A DNA stretch of 64,000 nt from Guyanagaster necrorhizus (GCF_019112545.1 NW_025064897.1:367336-431335); one strand, 5' to 3'. Positions 45,459 to 58,120 are shown, counted from the stretch's first letter. The notes: generated from the sequence alone by a model not told the origin. A program made the numbers and translations.

Positions 45459-47910
45459 TTATCTCCTTCTTAAGACTATCATCCTGATAGCTAATTTAAA
45501 GATAAGTCTAGGCATCCTGAGAGTAGATAACTTGCTCTTCTTCTCATAAGATTCATGAAGACATTGACTAATAAAATATTAGTTCAATGTCTGTTCATAG
45601 TCATGTATCACATTGTTAGTATTCATATGCCATTCCATTGACCTATTGGTTGGATTCAGGTCTATAGCCCTTCTAGCTGATAAGATAATCAACTGTAGTC
45701 ATTATCCTGCCACCTCTTGCTTTAATTTTTTATAGTTTATAATTTAAAACTTGATCGACTTCATAATATTCCTCATTATTGATTGAGTCTGGCAGGGGCA
45801 GCAGTGAGCATGTCTGATTCAAAAATGCTAGTGCAATATATAGAGTCAATAATGCCTCATTAAAGATATTATAAACCTTCCATGTGGCAAAGAGTTGTAA
45901 TTTGTATGCTGAACTACCAATCTTTGTGAGAATAGAGAAGGATCCTGTATATTTATTGGCCAGCTTCTGTTTCAGGCATGGAAGGTGAAGATTTATTGTA
46001 TCCAGCCATACTTTATCATTGACTGAATATTCATATGCTGCATGTTGATACTTGTTATACTGCTTTTTCATTGTGGATGCAGTCTTTTCAAGAGCTACTT
46101 TGGTTTCTGTGTGAATTTTTGCTATTATTATAGTGAAGTCTGTAGATGTGGGTATCATGATGCAATAAGATTTGGTTTGGATGATGTGAGAATGTCACCC
46201 AAAATTAACAAAGAATGAGGTTTTTTCTATGGCTGAGTGGATCCTGTTGTTGTATTAGAAGACAGCAAGTGCCAACCATTCTACCCAGTCATCTTGTCAA
46301 TAATTGATGAAGGGGCAGAGATATTTCTCCACTTCTTAATTCACCCATTCCATTTGTCCATCTGTTTGAGGGTGGTATGCAATTGATGCATTGTATTTGA
46401 TATTAAGCAGTCAGTATAAGTCATCTAAAAATTTGGAGACAAATTGTGATTCTCTGTCTGAGATAACTATCTGAGGTATGCTATACTTGGCATATATCTC
46501 ATCATGTAAGATCTTTATCCACCCTTCAGAAGTTAATTCAGTAGAGCATATGACTGGAATGATTGCTTTAGAGAAGCAATCAACTATAATGAGGATTGCA
46601 TCATAGTTATTGCAGTCTGGCAATCCAGTGATTATATCCACTGAAATATAGGTCTATAGTGATGATAGAACCTCATTTGGGTGGAGTGGTGCCACTTGCA
46701 GCTATATAAAAGATTTGCCTCATTGACAAACTTCACATGCTTTGACATATTGGATGATGTTGATATCTATCTTGGGCTACCAGTATTCCTGCAGGATTAG
46801 CTTCTTGGTCTTGGCAATGCCTAGATGTCTGGCAGTTGCATAGTCATGACATATAGTGATGATTTTACCATAAAGTGCCTTGTCCCAGGAAATGTAGATT
46901 CATTCATCATAACAGATTATCTCTCCTTCCTTCATCATCTCACACTCATAGTTGAGTGATGGGGCAACCCATTGATCCCACTTCTTTGTGTCTTGTGTTG
47001 CACTCTTGATCTGTTTATGGATCTCCTCCTCAGTTGGTATTATCATTGCCCAAAAGTGTTCAGACTTTAATAATGTTAGTCCTTCATTGTCTCCTCCATT
47101 CTGGTCATAGTCTGCCTGTTGGCTGAGGAGGTTGGCCTTTTTGTTTGCTGCTCCAGCTTTATGATGCAGCATATATTGATATTGGCTAAGTTTAGTCATC
47201 CATCTAGCTTGCCAGCAGTTTAATTTTTGCAGTTGTCAGAAATACCACAAGTTTTGATGATCTGTCCAAATCTCAAAAACTTCTACCACACTGATCAGAT
47301 AATGCCACCACTCCTCCAGAGCAAGCATTATAGTGAGTAACTTCTTGTTGTATATTTCATAGTTGCATTCCATGATAGTTAGAGCCTTTAACAGGAATGC
47401 AACTGGGCACTATCAGCTATTCTGTTCTTCAGAGAGGATGGCACCAATGGTGTCTTCACTTGAGTTGGCCTCAACATGGAATTTCCAGTCTTACATCAGG
47501 ATGGTGAAAATCATGTCTTCTGCCAGTCAGCATTTTAGGTCATTGAATGCTGACTGTTGAGATGATCCTCAGGCCCATGGTGCATTGCTGGTTAATTAGG
47601 TTATAGAGTGAACTACCTTGCTGTAGTCTCAGATAAAGCATCAGTAAAAGTTGATAAAACTCAAAAAAGATTATAGTTTCTTTTTCTTGGTGGGTTTCAG
47701 CCACTCTGTTACTCCTGCTACTTTAACAAGGTCCATCCAGATACTGCCTTCACTGATGATGACTCTGAGATACTCAGTCTTGAGTATCTTGAACTCACAT
47801 TTCTCTGCTTTGAGGAACAACCAGTGTCTTCTCATTAGGGCTAGTACTTGTCAGACTAGCTTCTAGTGCTCTTCTTGAGTTTTGGACATAATAAGAATGT
47901 CATTCAGGTA
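45459..47910 (-). pseudogene. Element F pol, C-terminal part: end of RT, RNase H, integrase, chromodomain
   Basis: RT C-terminal part about 47640-47910, RNase H about 46900-47600 (YMLHHKAGAANKKANLLS), HHCC zinc region about 46700-46900, integrase core about 46250-46660 (DIITGLPDCNNYDAI, QIVISD, ESQFVSKFLDDLY), integrase C-terminus 45800-46158 (DKVWLDTINLHLPCLKQKLA), chromodomain about 45640-45790 (NNEEYYEVDQVLNYKL). The RT catalytic box begins exactly at the pogo insertion: the Tyr codon at 47908-47910, then LND. Decayed but with comparatively long open stretches. Confidence 0.85.
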
Positions 47911-47933
47911 CAGTTGACTATCTCACAATGCAT
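47911..47933 (+). repeat. Left terminal inverted repeat of the pogo-like element
   Basis: 23 bp from CAGTTGACTATC, complementary to 58381-58403. TA duplication directly left. Between the TIR and the transposase end (to about 48040) no further gene is seen. Confidence 0.95.
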
Positions 47934-48039
47934 ATGATTGAGAGACACCAAAACCATATGCATTTATAGATTTATGCAGAATCAAAATAGCACATAATAT
48001 GACATGTGACTTATATGACAATATCATCATTGCCTCAAA

Positions 48040-49552
48040 ATGCTGTCAGTGGCTTTTGGGTCAGCTTTTCATGCATCTCCTTGAATAATACTCCTCTCAA
48101 CTTTCTCAGCTGTGGTACTAATCCACTCTGGTCACCTTGTGAAACACAAAATACCTCCAGCTTTCAAATAAGCTCAAATCCTTCTCTTGTAGTTATTAAG
48201 GTCTGTTCTTCTTCACTCTCCTCTTTCTCCTCTTTCTCCTCATCATCATCAATGACAGTTATTTCCCTATTTTCTACTGCAATATCATGCTTCACAGCAG
48301 CAACAATCTCTTCATCTGTTAGCATCACTTTAAGGTCTTCAGTATACTCTTCTGCAATAGGGCTAACCATCTATTCAATGGTTGGAATGAGACCAAATAT
48401 GCAATTTTGTTGTTTCAATTTGACAAGGTGGTCCTTCAACATTATTTCTGCTGTTTGGAGCTGTTGAATGGGGGCAGTTTGGGTGGAAGGTGTGTTTATT
48501 TTTGACTGTGACAAAGGAGCCAACTGATTGACTGCCTCCAGCACTTTACCAACATTATTCTCTGCATTCATAACAGCCATAAGAGCAGGATGCCAGTCAG
48601 CATCAGCATATTGGTTTCCAAGCAGATCCTGCAATGCCTGTTTGATCTCTAGAAGCATGTATTTGTCTGTTGAAGCAAAGTCATGAACAAAGTTCCATGC
48701 AGACTTGAGGAGTGAGGTGTCTTGGAAATCATTGGATGGTGTGGTGGACTATGACTCAGGTGCATTGTCAGGCATTATACCAGTGTGTTTCCAGCAGTTT
48801 GCTATCATTTCACTGCTAACATTTGCCTAAGCATCACAAGCAATAGTTATAGCTTCAAAGAGATCAAGCTTGAAGATATCAGACTCTCCAAGATCATTGA
48901 GATCAAATGTATGGATACACATAGCATTTTAATAATGTGCCTTGAAGCAGCAGATAATACCAGCATCTAGTGGCTGGATATATGGAGTCATGTTGGGCTC
49001 AAACAACTCCAGCTTTATGTTATGGAGTGTATAAGTGATAGAATGCCCTTAAAAGTTGTCCAAGGTCAGCAGAACCTGTTGCATCTCCCTCTTCATCTTT
49101 AAATCAAACATCTTCATCCACTCTATAAATATTTCACTTATCATCCAGGCCTTCTTGTTATTCCAATAATAGAATCCCATCACTGTTGGACTCTTTTTTT
49201 TGAAACACTGCAGTTGCTTCAACTTTCTAATGAAAACAACTAGCATCTGCTCACTCCCATCTGCATTTACAGCAAAACACATGGTGATGTGAAACTTGTT
49301 CTGTTTCTATCCACTCATAGGATCAGATGCCAAGGTATGATCTGGAATGGCAAAGATGACAAGACTAGATTCATCAATATTCTATCTGTCCTGCATCACA
49401 TATTTCACTATAATGCTGTGAAGGCACACATGTTCTTTTTCCACTGCCATCATATCTACTGAGCCTGCTTCTTCATGCTACCAAACCTCCTGAATCTTTC
49501 ATGTCTTGCAGAATGATCTCAACCATTCCTCTTCTTTCAAACACTGATCTTC
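48040..49552 (-). pseudogene. Pogo-like transposase, DDE domain and C-terminus
   Basis: C-terminal two thirds of the transposase, downstream of the C insertion. The reading resumes after the N-terminal part as DQCLKEEEWLRSFCK. DDE catalytic residues are all visible: NIDESSL (about 49380), LLTLDNF (about 49050-49070) and QPLDAG (about 48960), with NNKKAWM and FDLKMKRE in the usual places. 48371-48658 and 48164-48370 are open, with a Glu-rich tail (DDDEEKEEKEESEEE). Interrupted by TGA and TAG codons, so not functional. Family size about 600 residues fits. Confidence 0.9.
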
Positions 49553-50004
49553 TGTTAGACTCAAGTTGCACATGACTATTAACATGTGATAAACTGACAT
49601 CACTTCGCACTTTGAGTGGAATATCAAAGTTCACTTATTGTGATTGTAGTCATAGTGCATCAAGGCCTTGAAGACTAGCATGAGAGAGAATGGTGTGGAA
49701 GTAAACTTTAGCTTGAAGCTGGGGATTACTAGTGAGAGCAAGCCATCTTAAATACTGTACATGTCATTGCTAATAATAATTATACCTATTGTGTATGATC
49801 CAGTTCTTTGTGCTCATTATCTTTGAGTGTTGCTATCATATATAAAAGGTTGATTATACATTGTTGAGCAATGCTGTTACATTGAAAGACAATAACAGAC
49901 TCAGCCAGTTGTGATGACTAAGCCTCCCATGGTCTTAAGCACTTGTCTGCTCTGACTAAGTATAAATAGGAGTTAATTGAGAAATAAAATGAAAAATTAT
50001 AACA
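49553..50004 (-). repeat. 3' LTR of element C
   Basis: 452 bp, TGTTAGACTC to TATAACA on the plus strand. The inner side 50005-50030 has the minus-strand purine tract AAAAAGAGGGTAA. Contains TTTAGCTTGAAGCTGGGG, the self-priming arm. Confidence 0.95.
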
Positions 50005-50079
50005 TTACCCTCTTTTTAAGACCATCATCCTGATGGCTTAATTTAGAGATAATTCATAATCATATATGGCTTCATCTGC

Positions 50080-53000
50080 ATTCATAAGTTTTTTGTTAAT
50101 CTATTGATTGGATTTGGGTCTGTATTCTTTTCAGCTGACTAAGTAATCAATTATTGTTGTTGTTTTTCCCCCTTTTGCCCTGATTTTTCTGAATTTATGG
50201 TTTAAGACCTGGTCAACTTTATAATGTTTTTCATTATTGATAAGGTCTGAAGATAAGGATGGTGGTCACTCCTAGTTGGAGAATGCAGGCACAATGTATA
50301 GTGAGAGTAGAGTTTCATTGAATACATCATATATCTTTCAGATTTTGGATAGTCACAGTTTATATGTGGAACTTCTGATCTTTTTGAGGATAAGGAATAG
50401 ACCTGTTCTTTTATCAGCAAGTTTTCATTTAGAGTATGGTAAGTGTGCAACATGATAGTGTTTGTTGTATTGCATCTTCATTGCTGACACCACCTTTTTG
50501 AATACTGACTTTGTCTCATTGTGAATCTTTATCATTGTGGTGATGAAGTCTGAGAATATAAGGGTCGAAGTATGATGTTGTTTTATTTGGTTGATATTAG
50601 AGTGTCATTTATAATTGATAAAGAATGGTGTTTTGCCAGTTGCTGAGTGGACATGGTTGTTGTATTGAAAAGCTGCAAGAGCTAACCACTCCACTCAGTC
50701 ATCTTGTCAGTAATTGATAAACAGTCAGAGGTACTTTTATACTTCTTGGTTGGCATGTTCAGTCTGTCCATCTGTCTGAGGGTGGTATGCCATGAAGGCA
50801 TTTTGTTTAATATGGAGGAGTCAATATAGGTTATCCAGAAATTTAGAGACAAATTGGAGTCTATGGTCTGAGATTATGACCTGGAGCATTCTATATTTGG
50901 TATATACTTCATCATGTAAGATTTTGGCCTATCCTTCTAAAGTTAACTCTATTGAGCAGACAATCAAAATGATTGCCTTTAAAAACCAATTGACAATGAT
51001 GATGATAGCATTATAGCTATTGCAATCAGGCAATCCAGTGATCATGTTCACCAAGATATGGGTCTATGGTGATAACAGCACTTTATTGGAGTGTAGAGGT
51101 GTGGCTCAGAGTTGCATCAATGATTTCTCTCTCTGGCAAATTTTACATGCCTTGACATATTGGATGATGTCATTTCCCATCTTCAGCCATTAATATTCTC
51201 ATAGTATGAGTTCTTTTGTCTTGGTGATGTCTGGATGACCAGCAGTCATATGGTTATGGCAGGTGGTGATAATCTTGCCATGTAAGATCATATCCTGAGG
51301 AATATAGATGTATCCATCATAGTGAATTAGTTCTTCCTCCTTTATTATTTCTCTTTCATAGTTGAGTGAGGGAGCCACCTGCTAATCCCATTTATGGCTA
51401 TCTCAGGTGGCACTCTTGATTTGTTCATAAATCTCCTTCTCTGTCAGCATCATTATGGTCTAGAAGTGTTCAGACCATAATAGAGTGACTTTTTCATTGT
51501 CCTTTTCTCCTTGGTCATGATTGGCTCACCTGGAGAGTAGGTCAGCCTTTTTGTTGGCCATCCCTACCTTGTGGTAGAGCATGTACTGATACTGACTGAG
51601 CTCTGTTACCCAATGGACTTAGCAACAGTTCAGTTTCTGAGACTGTCAGAAGTATCATAGGTTTTGGTGGTCTGTCCATATCTCAAAGACTTCTGCTGCT
51701 CTGACTAAGTAGTGTTTCCACTCTTCCAATGCCAGCATAATGGCAAGCAGCTCTTTATTATAAATTTTGTAATTCTACTTAGTAGTGGTGAGCATCTTTA
51801 AGAGAAATGCAACCAAACACTATTTACTGTCTTGTTCTTGAGATAAGACAGCATCAATGGCTTCTTTGCTTGAGTCAGCCTCTATTCAAAACTTCTCTTC
51901 TTGGTCAGAGATAGCAAGAATGACATCCTCTATGAGTCATTACTTTAAGTTGTTAAAAGCTGTTTATTGAGAGAGTCCTCAAACCCAGAGAGCATTGCCT
52001 ATTAACTGAGTCATTGGTCAGACAACCTTGCTGTAGTCCTGAATGAATCATTGGTAGAAGTTTGTGAATCTAAGGAAAGATTGAAGTTCTTTTTTCTTGA
52101 CCAGCTCTGGCCATTCTATTACTCCCACAACTTTGACAGGGTCTATTTGAATATTCTCTTCACTGATGATGACCCTAAGGTACTCTATCTCGAGTACCTT
52201 AAATTCACATTTCTCTGCTTTGAGAAACAATTTATGTCTCCTCATCAAGATTAGTACTTGTCACACCAGCTCTCTGTGTTTTTTCTTTATCTTTGACATG
52301 ATTAAAATATCATTGAGGTAGATGATAACCTTCTTAGTGGAGATAAGGTCTTTGAAGATATTGTTCATCATCTACTGGAACATGGCTGGAGAGTTGGTGA
52401 GTCCAAAGAAGATCACCATTAGTTCAAATAATCCTCAGTTAGTGCAGAAGGCCACCTTCCACTCATCCCTCTCTTTGATGCATACATTATTGTACCCCCA
52501 TTGGACATTGAGCTTAGTGTAGTATCAGGCTCTCTGCAATTTGTCTATCAGTTCCAATATCAGAGGGAGAGAATAGTGGTTTTTAATTGTTATTTTGTTA
52601 AGTTTGCAGTAGTCCTGGACAGAGCAGAGCTTACCATCCTTTTTCTTGATGAAAAAGAATGGTAATGCCATAGGAGATTTTGATGGTCAAATCCTTCTGC
52701 TGGACAGATTCTCATCCAGGAATTTATTGAGCTCCTGCTGTTCATTATTCCTGAGTGGGTAGGTTTTGCAGTCAAGATTGGTATTGGTGTTTGGGACTAG
52801 TTCTATCACATGATCCCAGGGCTTGGATTCTGAGAGTTCATCAAAGCTTTCTTTTTCAAATAGATCTTTAAAGTCATAGGTCTATTTGGGTACTATTTTT
52901 TCAAATGTTTTTTTCTCCCTTTGTTTGTTGGCTTTGGCTGCTAAGTTATTGGCATGGTGTATCATGCAAATGTGTATTTCACATTGAAAGTTGATGACAA

Positions 53001-53885
53001 GGATGGTTTCTCCATCCTCTATTTTCTCATTTCATCAATCCTCAGAGTCCTCATCTAGCAATTCAAAGAGGAGTTTGTGACACTTGCAATGGGCAAAGGT
53101 GATTCTTCTGGTTTTCCAGTTGATCAGCAGGTTGTGCCTAATCAACCAGTCATGGCCAAGAAAGACTTCTTTGCTGCTTCAGTCCATCACAGCCAGATCA
53201 ATCCTTTCAGAGTGATTGCTAATTGTGAGTCTGAGTTTGATAAATTCAGTTATAGAACTGGCTTGGTTCCTGGTTCCATCAGCATTGTAGATGGGAATAA
53301 GCATGGCAGTGATTCTGGTGGGAAGTTTATGCTGTTCCATGAATGCTCAGTTGATCAAGCTTTCTGTACAGCCACTGTTGATTAGAGTGTTTACTGCAAA
53401 GATTGAATGTGATATGAGCATCTCAATCTGAGCTTTGACCAGGAGGTCTCATCTGGGTGTTTTGGACCAACAAATAAATTTCTGTGGCCCTCAAAGTTTA
53501 TCGAGCCATTCTAAGGTGCAACACCTTTCTGCACTTTTTATCCCTTCAATCATTTCATCAATCACTTCTTCAACTCATATTTTGTGAATCCAGTTTTTTA
53601 GTATGGCTTTAGCTGTTACTTCATCTTTGGCATCCTTGATGGCCCTCCAAGTCCATTCAGTGTTGAACAGCTTGAGCCATATGATAGGGCTTTCTGCCTC
53701 TGTTCAGCCCTTGAACACTTGAGTTTTCCTTTTTGGTGATTCTTCAATGTGTGAGGTGGTGAACTGGGGTATATTCGAATGTACAGGTACAGTAGGCATA
53801 GGAGTAACTACAGAAATACTATTAGTCTGACTAGCAGCTATTGGTTGCACACCATGAAGTCCTTTGGCTGGTTCAGTGGAATCAC
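50080..53885 (-). pseudogene. Element C pol: protease, RT, RNase H, integrase, chromodomain
   Basis: Opens in the -1 frame just after the Gag stop (SVSDSTEPAKGLHG near 53885-53850). Protease about 53200-53440 (TLINSGCTES, catalytic Asp now Asn). RT about 52050-52900, box at 52309-52320 reading YLND. RNase H about 51350-51960. HHCC zinc region about 51080-51300. Integrase core about 50640-51080. Integrase C-terminus about 50300-50560. Chromodomain about 50100-50240 (NNEKHYKVDQVLNHKF, then IIDYLVS). Many TGA and TAG codons. Same layout as B, F, K and E. Confidence 0.88.
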
Positions 53886-56800
53886 TCACTGATCAGCCTT
53901 ATCTTTTACTTCCTCTACTTTTGTTTTGGTGCTGAGGTTCTCTTCTTCCTTCTGGAGCTCAGCAATCTAGGCCTGAATATCTTCTCAGATTCACTTCTTT
54001 GGGCAGTCTTTAGTCATATGGCTTTTTTATCCACAGTTGAAGCACTTGCCTTCTTTCTTCATGCAATCTATGTCTATAGGCTTTCTGGCTCCTGTGTATA
54101 TGATTCCTGTTCTGGTCTTCTGAGTGCCATAGACAGAGGCCATCAAGGGTCCCAATGATTTTCTAGCAGTTGTTTTCAATGATTTGTTCAGAGTTGGCAG
54201 AGTCAATTTCTTTGAGTAATCTTGCAGAGTTGATGATTCCACTTTCTGCCTTTGTTGTTCCTTGTACATTTTAATGATCTGCTCCTTCCATTCATCATAG
54301 TCTACCAGCATCAGAGCATTGATGCTGATTGTAGAGATTATTGTGATATATGAGGAAGGGACCCCTCTCTTGAGGGCTTTGACTATTCTCCTATTATTGG
54401 CCATGTCATTTCTAATACTAGTGAGCTTTGTGAGCTATTTCAGTTCATCAAAATAGTCTGTTGCCATCTGTTCTCCCATTTTGTAGTCCTTGATTTTTTG
54501 CTTGTGAACTTCTTGTACTGCTGGGTCAATGAATTTGTCATGCAACATCTGTTTAAAGATCAGCCAGGATGGATAGCAGTAATGTTCCTGAGTCAACAAT
54601 CAGAAGTTGGGAGAAATGAGAATCCACCATGTCTTAGCTTTTTTCTTGAGATATAATGCAGTGAATATGACTTTGTTCATATTAGTTCCTAGAAACCTGA
54701 TATATATCTTGAAATATTGTTTACAGTCAACCAAGAATCAGTCAATATTGTCAGATGCTCCCTTAAAAGGATGGGGTTTCTAGAGTAAATTGGGTCAGCA
54801 CTGTAATATAGCAGCATTGGCTGGCAGCATGCCTATAGGATTGGGCCACTCTGAGAAAGGAGGATATTGCTGTTTGGTCAGTGGTCCTGGGAATGAGTGA
54901 AGGGAATTATCATCTGCCACTGGACTTTCTTGTGATGCTGCTTCTTTACAGACAATGATACTGTCTTGTACTGTAAATCTGAATCAGATGGCTTTTAGAT
55001 CATCTTGCATTGGTTTCTTCCTTTTCCTGCTTCCAGTTGCCTTATCTGGGAGAGACTGAGCCTCTAACATTTGGCTCTCTTTGCTGGTCCATGAGTTTCA
55101 GTAGAAGCTTGATGGTTTCTTTGGCTGTAGTTGGCTTCAGAATAGCCAAGTTGCTGTGGAACAAGAGGAGAGAGCAGAGTAGAAAAAAGTGCTTCAGATA
55201 GACAGTATTGTGTATACAGCTCATTTCAGGGTAACTGAGGGTGATCAGGGCACTGGTTGAATGGGTGGAGACATTTGATATGCCAGTAGTCAGCTGACCT
55301 GATCTTCTGGATCCCATTGGTTGTAGGTTTGCATGGCATAGTTGATAGCCATATGCCTTAAGATTTCTGTCTTTTCATTAGTTTTTGAATGCAGATATAA
55401 TTGTCTCAGTCATGATGCCAACCAGTTAGCATTGCACTATAAGAAATTTACCCCCCATAGGTAAAATTCTTGATATTCTCTTGCTCTAGCCTCCTGTATT
55501 GCTTTCTCCAGTTTTTCTTTATCAGTGTCCTCCTGGAGGCCATAGCTGAGTTCTCCACCTGCTTGTGGTGGTTTGCTTTCTTCAGTGTATTTATCCTCCT
55601 CATTCTCACCCTCCTCTTCTCCTAGGGGAAAAGCAGCAGATGGGTCATAGGAAGTCTCCCCTTTCTCTAGCAGTCATACTGTTAATCTGCTGTTCTGACT
55701 GAATGTTGGTCCTATTGGTAAGGTCTGAAAAGTCTGATGCATTGATATAGATAGTAGTGGACTGGCTGCTGATATTGAGGTCATAGCAGTTGCCTCCTAT
55801 TGCTCATGCTGCCATCACTCACTCATGATAGAGGCAGACATTTTGTCAGTGTTCATTATCAAGGAGCTAGCTGATCACTTGGCTTCTGAGAAACCCTCAG
55901 AGAGTGTAAGCAGAGATGTGGGCATTGTCAGAGGCTCATAGTCTGTAGTGCTTGAGAATGGACTTATTATTGCTGAATATGGTGTTGATGCTAAGGGTTC
56001 ATTAAGAAGGAGGATACTAGAGAGTCAGAGGATGTTGAGAGGGTTTCAGGACATTGTCCTGAATGAGAGAGGGGATTCTATTATTTCTTGTTCTGGCTTC
56101 TTCTGCTGTAAGACTCTCTGTATCCCTCCAGTGGGCTGTGTCCCATAGGTCAGATCCTGTGCTGGGCTCCCTGAATACTGGAGTTGAGAGGGATCAGTTG
56201 GTATACACAGATGCAACCTTAGGCCAGAGTCTATACCAGTTGGAGATATCAGCCCTTACCAGTTGAGCCCTTTTGACATTTCACTGCTCCTTTTGATGCT
56301 GCTGGTCATACTCAGTGGCCATGGTTGCCTCCCTTCTTTGTCTGCCTCTCTCAATGAGGTACTCCTCAAGTTTACTGCAAACTAGCTATGGTGTGTTCTG
56401 CTGTTTCTGCTCTTCTTGTCAAAGGGCTTCATCATAATTAAAGAGGACATTGAGGTCCCATGTGAGGAAAAGTTAGTGGATGATTTTATTTTGATTTTCT
56501 CTATATTATTGCTCATCATCAAGCTGGTCCAAGAGTGACCTCTCCAGCCTACCACTTGTCCTGATGGAGTGAGCTGCTAGACTGAAGGTGCCTCTAGACT
56601 GGCTTTTAGATGCTGGGCTGCAGGATCCTGGAGCCACTCAAGTGGCATTGAGGGAATCTTGAGTATGGTCAGCAATTCCATGGGTGCAAGAGGTAGTAAA
56701 AGGGAGAGTGGGGACTGGGCTATGCTTCCTATTGAGAATGAGGGCCATAGTCTAAGGATTCCTGAATCCTGCAATATGAGGGTTGCTGTTTCTGCTGGAT

Positions 56801-57135
56801 CATCAGAGAGGGTATTGGTGTCCTTTTTCTTCTTGAACATCCTCTTGATGCAGGCTGCTAGGCCCTGCTTCAGGTAAGAGGCTTGTTGGAGGCTAGTGGG
56901 ACATTCATCAGGATTCAGGGATGTCATAGAGGAAAAGATCTGAGGTTACATTTTGTAAAATATGTCAGATGTGCTGAAACTCATTATAATATCTAATTTC
57001 CCAGGCAGTGATTGAATGGTGTCCCTGGCACAGCTGGATGATCACCAATAATCCTAACAAGATACCAAGAATAGATGCAAGAAGTTCAAAGAACTCTTGG
57101 TCAAAGTTTGGGTCTGATGTGTTGATTGAGAGCAT
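53886..57135 (-). pseudogene. Element C gag with a long N-terminal extension
   Basis: About 1,083 codons, far above the 300-500 usual for Ty3/gypsy Gag. The start is the ATG whose complement is at 57133-57135, 58 nt from the LTR. Residues 1-60 hold the conserved domain FFELLASI, the hydrophobic LLGLLVIIQLC, QGHHSITAWEIRYYNEF. Then a basic patch (RMFKKKKDTN, near 56830), Pro/Leu/Ser-rich sequence, an acidic block (GEEEGENEEDKY near 55610), a helical stretch (DTDKEKLEKAIQEAR) and YNQWDPEDQ near 55310. The capsid-type domain follows (YFKIYIRFLGTNMNKV near 54700; DYDEWKEQIIKMYKEQQ), the zinc knuckle at 54003-54044 (CFNCG, a stop, then KSHMTKDC) and stop TGA 53886-53888. Several stop codons break it. 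Nothing in the extension resembles a domain I know. Confidence 0.8.
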
Positions 57136-57169
57136 TTGATTTCCTTCACACTATAGTGTGTGAGGAAAG

Positions 57170-57192
57170 AGAAGAAGAAGCTTCGAGCTAAT
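57170..57192 (-). promoter_or_regulatory. Primer-binding site of element C (self-priming type)
   Basis: Plus strand AGCTTCGAGCTAAT abuts the LTR. The C LTR leader in RNA sense is CAGCTTCAAGCTAAAG. Twelve of 13 bases agree, the exception being a transition, so leader and PBS can pair. Confidence 0.75.
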
Positions 57193-57644
57193 TATTAGAC
57201 CCAAGTTGCATGTGACTATTAATATGTAATAAACTGATATCACTTCACACTTTGAGTGGAATATCAGAGTTCACTTATTGTGATTGTAGTCATAGTACAT
57301 CAAAGCCTTGAAGACTGGCTCAAGAGAGAATGGTGTGGAAGTAAACTTTAGCTTGAAGCTGAGGATTACTAGTAAGAGCAAGCCATCTTAAATACTATAC
57401 ATGTCATTACTAATAATAATTATACCTATTGTGTGTGATCCAATCCTTTGTGCTCATTGTCCTTGAGCATCGCTATCATATATAAAAGGTTGATTGTGCA
57501 TCATTAAGTAATACTGTTGCATTAAAAGACAATGATGGATTCAGCCAGTTGTAATAACTAAGCCTCCCATAGTCTTAAGCACTTGTCTGCCCTGACTAAG
57601 TATAAATAGAGGTTAATTAGAGAATAGAATGAAAAATCATAACA
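57193..57644 (-). repeat. 5' LTR of element C
   Basis: 452 bp, TATTAGACCC to CATAACA on the plus strand, same length as the 3' copy. Confidence 0.95.
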
Positions 57645-58120
57645 TCCTCTGGAATATTTATCAGATTTTCAATTTGATTTTACTTCTCTATCAGCATTGC
57701 ACCAGTCACAGTCTCACCTCAGAGCTGCATATTCTGATACCAGGATGCAACAGCATACTCCACATTAGGTCAGATGACAATGCAAGACTTTTTAGATAAT
57801 AGTGTATTAGGGTTCTTATTTGCACACTGTTTGATTTTTATATAAGATGCCAGTTTCTGTGAAAGAGTTGGTTAGGTAAAGAGCAGTGCATCTTTCTTTT
57901 AGTTTGCAAAATATGCCACAATATCAGCATGTCAATGGAAAGGATAGTTATCAACATATTTGAATACTACAAGCTAGTCTCCTGTTGTGAGGTGTGAGCA
58001 AGAAATCTGCTTTGGAGGCTGAGCTGATGATGTGTATATTAGAACTTTCTCCTTCTGTTCTGTACACTTGTATGGATTTTCAGGTTTAGCACATGGTTTT
58101 TGTGTTAGTTCAGGAGGCAT
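57645..58120 (-). pseudogene. Pogo-like transposase, N-terminal HTH part
   Basis: Starts at the ATG whose complement is at 58118-58120. N-terminal leader with PPELTQKP, then the CENP-B type helix-turn-helix region that binds the TIRs: FKYVDNYPFHxHADIVAYFA, FTxPTLSQKLASYIKI, then PNVEYAVASWYQNMQL and GETVTGAMLIEK. It breaks off at LINIPE, exactly where element C entered, and continues at 49552. A handful of TGA and TAG codons break the frame. 58121-58380 to the right is the element's short non-coding leader. Confidence 0.9.

Larger units (their letters stand above)
49553..57644 (-). mobile_element. Element C: Ty3/gypsy chromovirus inserted in the pogo transposase gene
   Basis: Minus-strand element of 8,092 bp with two 452-bp LTRs (49553-50004, 57193-57644). 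Target duplication TCTTC (49548-49552) versus TCCTC (57645-57649), one transition apart. Full internal order: PBS, long gag, protease, RT, RNase H, integrase, chromodomain, polypurine tract. It is the only uninterrupted copy of the main family here and the best reference for it. Confidence 0.95.

Noticed and set aside
48006..48467. 153-codon plus-strand open frame rich in Ser and Phe
   Set aside because: Complement of the Glu-rich C-terminus of the pogo transposase; the minus strand gives the recognisable protein.
54003..54044. Possibility that frequent in-frame TGA means an alternative genetic code
   Set aside because: TAG and TAA are also frequent, frameshifts are common, and TGA falls where relatives have Arg or Trp alike. 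This is decay, not recoding.
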